From positions 1 to 43,608 of the forward strand of contig JBBTBY010000107.1 of NCBI GenBank assembly GCA_038043445.1: a stretch of DNA of 43,608 nucleotides. The letters run 5' to 3'. This document shows, piece after piece, positions 41,809 to 43,608 of the stretch (positions within the stretch are counted from its first letter, which is position 1; each line of letters opens with the position of its first letter). The stretch comes from Spirochaetota bacterium. GTDB lineage: Bacteria; Spirochaetota; Brachyspiria; Brachyspirales; JACRPF01. Both the position numbers and the translations under genes were made by a program. The notes below the pieces were generated by a model, which was not told the origin of the DNA, did not search any database, and was given only the letters and a program-made list of their open reading frames with translations.

Positions 41809-43292
41809 GCGGATATCTCTTTCGCAAGCGTCAACGCCTTGATAAGCGAGCGCACCTTATTGAGCGTCTCCTCATATTCCTTTTCCGGGCTCGAATCGTA
41901 GACGATGCCGGCGGCCGCCTGAAAATATATCGTGCCGCCTTTGATGAATATCGTACGTATGATGATGCCCGTATCCATATTCCCCGACGCGGAGAAATAA
42001 CCAACGGAACCGGCATACGGCCCGCGCCTCACGTTCTCAAGCTCGTCGATCACCTCCATCGCGCGGACTTTCGGCGCACCGGTGACCGTGCCCGCGGGGA
42101 ATGCGCTCCGTATCACATCGATATTGGACTTGCCCGGCGCCAGATGACCTTCGACATTCGAGACGATGTGCATGACATGGGCGTATCGCTCGATAACGTT
42201 CTTCTCGGTAACGCGCACGGTACCGTAAGAGGCGATGCGACCGACATCATTGCGCCCGAGGTCGATGAGCATGAGGTGTTCGGCTAATTCCTTCGTATCG
42301 GAGATGAGCTCCTCGGCAAGGGCCGCATCCTCAGCGGCATCCTTCCCGCGCCTTCGCGTACCGGCGATGGGGCGAAGCGCAACAACGCCGTTCGTCTGCT
42401 TCACAAGTATCTCCGGCGATGAACCGATAAGCGTGATATCGTCGAACGAGAGGCAGAACATGTACGGCGACGGATTGACGAGCCGGAGCGCACGGTATAT
42501 CGCGAGCGTATCGATCTTTTTCTGCGGGCAGGAGAATCGCTGCGAGAGCTGCACTTGAAAGATGTCCCCGCGGTAGATGTATTCCTTCGCACGGGCCACC
42601 TGCGCGCAGAATTCCTCTTTCGTGAAATTCGACGTGACGGCGATATCTTTCGTGCCGCGCGGGAGCATTCTCGGCATTGACTTCACCGGGGCGGCAAGGT
42701 CCTTTTCCATCGCATCGAGATCGCGTTCGGCGCGTGCGTAGAGTTCCTCGATCTTCGTCCCGTCAAGACGCATCGTCCGTATCAGAAGCACCTTGTTCTC
42801 AACGTGGTCGAACACGATGAGCTTATCGGCGAACACATAGAAGATATCCTCGCTGTCGAAATCCGAGCGGTTCTTGTCCGGTATCTTCTCGATATACCGT
42901 ATCGCATCGTAGGAGAAGAAACCGACCGCGCCTGCGTAGAACGGCGGGAGCGATGGATAGGCAGCGCCGTGGAACGCGGATGTCATTTCATGGAGAAGCG
43001 CCAATGGATCGGGATGATCGAACCCTTTTCGTGAGCCCTTCTCCTCGACGACGACATGGTTCGCCCGTATGCGGAGCACCGTCGTTGGATCGTAGCCGAT
43101 GAACGAATAGCGCGCGAGGTTCTCGCCGCCGGTAATGCTCTCAAGCAGGAACGAATAGCGATGCTGCCGCACGCGCGAGAATATCGCCGTGGGGGTGTCG
43201 AAATCGCCCATGAGCTCGCGGGCGACGGGGAATACGCTCGCCTGCCCGATAGACGATTTTATCTCATTTAATGATGGGAATGATGCTGACAT
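41805..43292 (-). CDS. trpE: Anthranilate synthase component I
   Basis: 495 residues, typical TrpE length. The N-terminal LLES motif (FLLESITGGENLARYSFIGY) is the tryptophan feedback site, favouring TrpE over PabB. The catalytic half has NPSPYMFCLSFDDITLIGSS, RPIAGTRRRG, MLIDLGRNDVGRIA, FPAGTVTGAPKVRAMEVIDE and YAGSVGYFS. It makes anthranilate from chorismate with a TrpG partner, which is not in the window. Start ATG 43292 is eight bases after a -10 box with no Shine-Dalgarno, so the message is predicted leaderless. No trp attenuator is therefore possible upstream of the start. Confidence 0.93.
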   Translation of the reverse strand: MSASFPSLNEIKSSIGQASVFPVARELMGDFDTPTAIFSRVRQHRYSFLLESITGGENLARYSFIGYDPTTVLRIRANHVVVEEKGSRKGFDHPDPLALLHEMTSAFHGAAYPSLPPFYAGAVGFFSYDAIRYIEKIPDKNRSDFDSEDIFYVFADKLIVFDHVENKVLLIRTMRLDGTKIEELYARAERDLDAMEKDLAAPVKSMPRMLPRGTKDIAVTSNFTKEEFCAQVARAKEYIYRGDIFQVQLSQRFSCPQKKIDTLAIYRALRLVNPSPYMFCLSFDDITLIGSSPEILVKQTNGVVALRPIAGTRRRGKDAAEDAALAEELISDTKELAEHLMLIDLGRNDVGRIASYGTVRVTEKNVIERYAHVMHIVSNVEGHLAPGKSNIDVIRSAFPAGTVTGAPKVRAMEVIDELENVRRGPYAGSVGYFSASGNMDTGIIIRTIFIKGGTIYFQAAAGIVYDSSPEKEYEETLNKVRSLIKALTLAKEISA

Positions 43293-43300
43293 GGAATGGG

Positions 43301-43329
43301 ATTGTACCGGGGAACATCAATATTTTCAA
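43301..43329 (-). promoter_or_regulatory. Near-leaderless promoter of trpE
   Basis: Leftward TTGAAA (43324-43329), 17-bp spacer, TACAAT (43301-43306), eight bases to ATG 43292. Confidence 0.6.
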
Positions 43330-43408
43330 GCGTTGGTTTGGCGGGGGGTGAAAAATAACCCCTATCCCCGGCATTGAATATTTATTTTTTCAATCTGTTT
43401 TTTCGCCT

Positions 43409-43436
43409 CCCCTTTCCCCTTTTGAAGGGGAAGGGG
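43409..43436. repeat. C/G-run hairpin in the terminal intergenic region
   Basis: CCCCTTTCCCCTT pairs with AAGGGGAAGGGG across a TTG loop, with one bulged T. It lies 117 bp upstream of trpE, in a 316-bp gene-free stretch that otherwise holds the trpE promoter and the inverted repeat at 43484-43557. Confidence 0.6.
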
Positions 43437-43483
43437 CCCAATGCTGTTAAGTTAAGAAAGAAAATCAGCCACCCGCTTCGCTA

Positions 43484-43557
43484 GAGGCACGGAGACACGG
43501 AGAACTGATTGGTTCTATTTGCTTTTTCCCTTGTTTTTCTCTGTGTCTTTGTGCCTC
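43484..43557. repeat. Long inverted repeat, 21-bp arms
   Basis: GAGGCACGGAGACACGGAGAA (43484-43504 without interruption) pairs with 43537-43557 along its whole length when three G:U pairs are allowed. The 32-nt loop is T-rich. From memory, similar GAGGCACxxAGACACxGAG palindromes recur between genes of many unrelated environmental bacteria. No transposase is nearby, so it could be a MITE- or REP-like unit. Confidence 0.6.
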
Positions 43558-43608
43558 CTATGTTATTTGTCAAGCGATCCATGACTCTCCCCAAGACTCC
43601 TGATATAT

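Overview
This 43.6-kb window is bacterial chromosome with moderately high GC. There are no plasmid, phage or IS genes. An FlgM anti-sigma-28 factor implies a flagellated cell. A signal-peptide protein with an amphipathic C-terminal region (37918-40629) and a lipoprotein imply a diderm envelope. The mix of many AraC regulators, secreted glycosidases, a sulfatase, Gfo/Idh/MocA and TIM-barrel sugar enzymes and uroporphyrinogen-decarboxylase-like (URO-D) proteins resembles uncultured, polysaccharide-degrading Spirochaetota or Lentisphaerota. FlgM makes me lean to Spirochaetota, but the sequence does not prove this.

Layout. 1-7.3 kb: a glycan block with a partial secreted protein divergent from an AraC regulator, a metallohydrolase pair, a GH gene followed by an internally deleted paralogue, an esterase-like hydrolase, and a two-gene oxidoreductase/isomerase operon. 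7.5-16 kb: housekeeping, with a human-type adenylosuccinate lyase, a BFN/UVR protein, rplM-rpsI-rplI-dnaB, small zinc-ribbon and STAS-like genes, fabD and a ROK kinase. 16-18.8 kb: a DNase I-like secreted nuclease, MarC, an AraC regulator and tRNA-Thr. 18.8-27.1 kb: a sulfatase divergent from AraC, then a LacI regulator and an isomerase/aldolase/alpha-galactosidase operon. 27.4-29.9 kb: ispD-plsC-rsmI-flgM, coupled by ATGA overlaps in its last three genes, ending in a clear terminator. 29.9-37.8 kb: AraC regulators beside a large glycosidase (apparently frameshifted) and two URO-D-like proteins. 37.9-43.3 kb: an envelope-associated metallopeptidase-like protein, a carotenoid-biosynthesis-like membrane protein and trpE.

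The most striking pattern is in the promoters. All six AraC-type genes and the LacI gene appear to be transcribed from sigma-70-like promoters whose -10 box (usually TATACT) ends only 6-10 nt before the start codon. None has a Shine-Dalgarno sequence, so their mRNAs should be leaderless or nearly so. trpE and the envelope peptidase gene share this layout. Most metabolic genes instead have leaders and good Shine-Dalgarno sites.

A second theme is decay of accessory genes. There are two in-frame 'scar' genes that keep the N- and C-terminal ends of a glycosidase but lack the middle, two C-terminal or cupin fragments, and a one-base frameshift in a G7 tract. A third theme is perfect, loop-less intergenic palindromes, two of which covary with each other. 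All functional calls come from reading motifs by eye; no searches were run.
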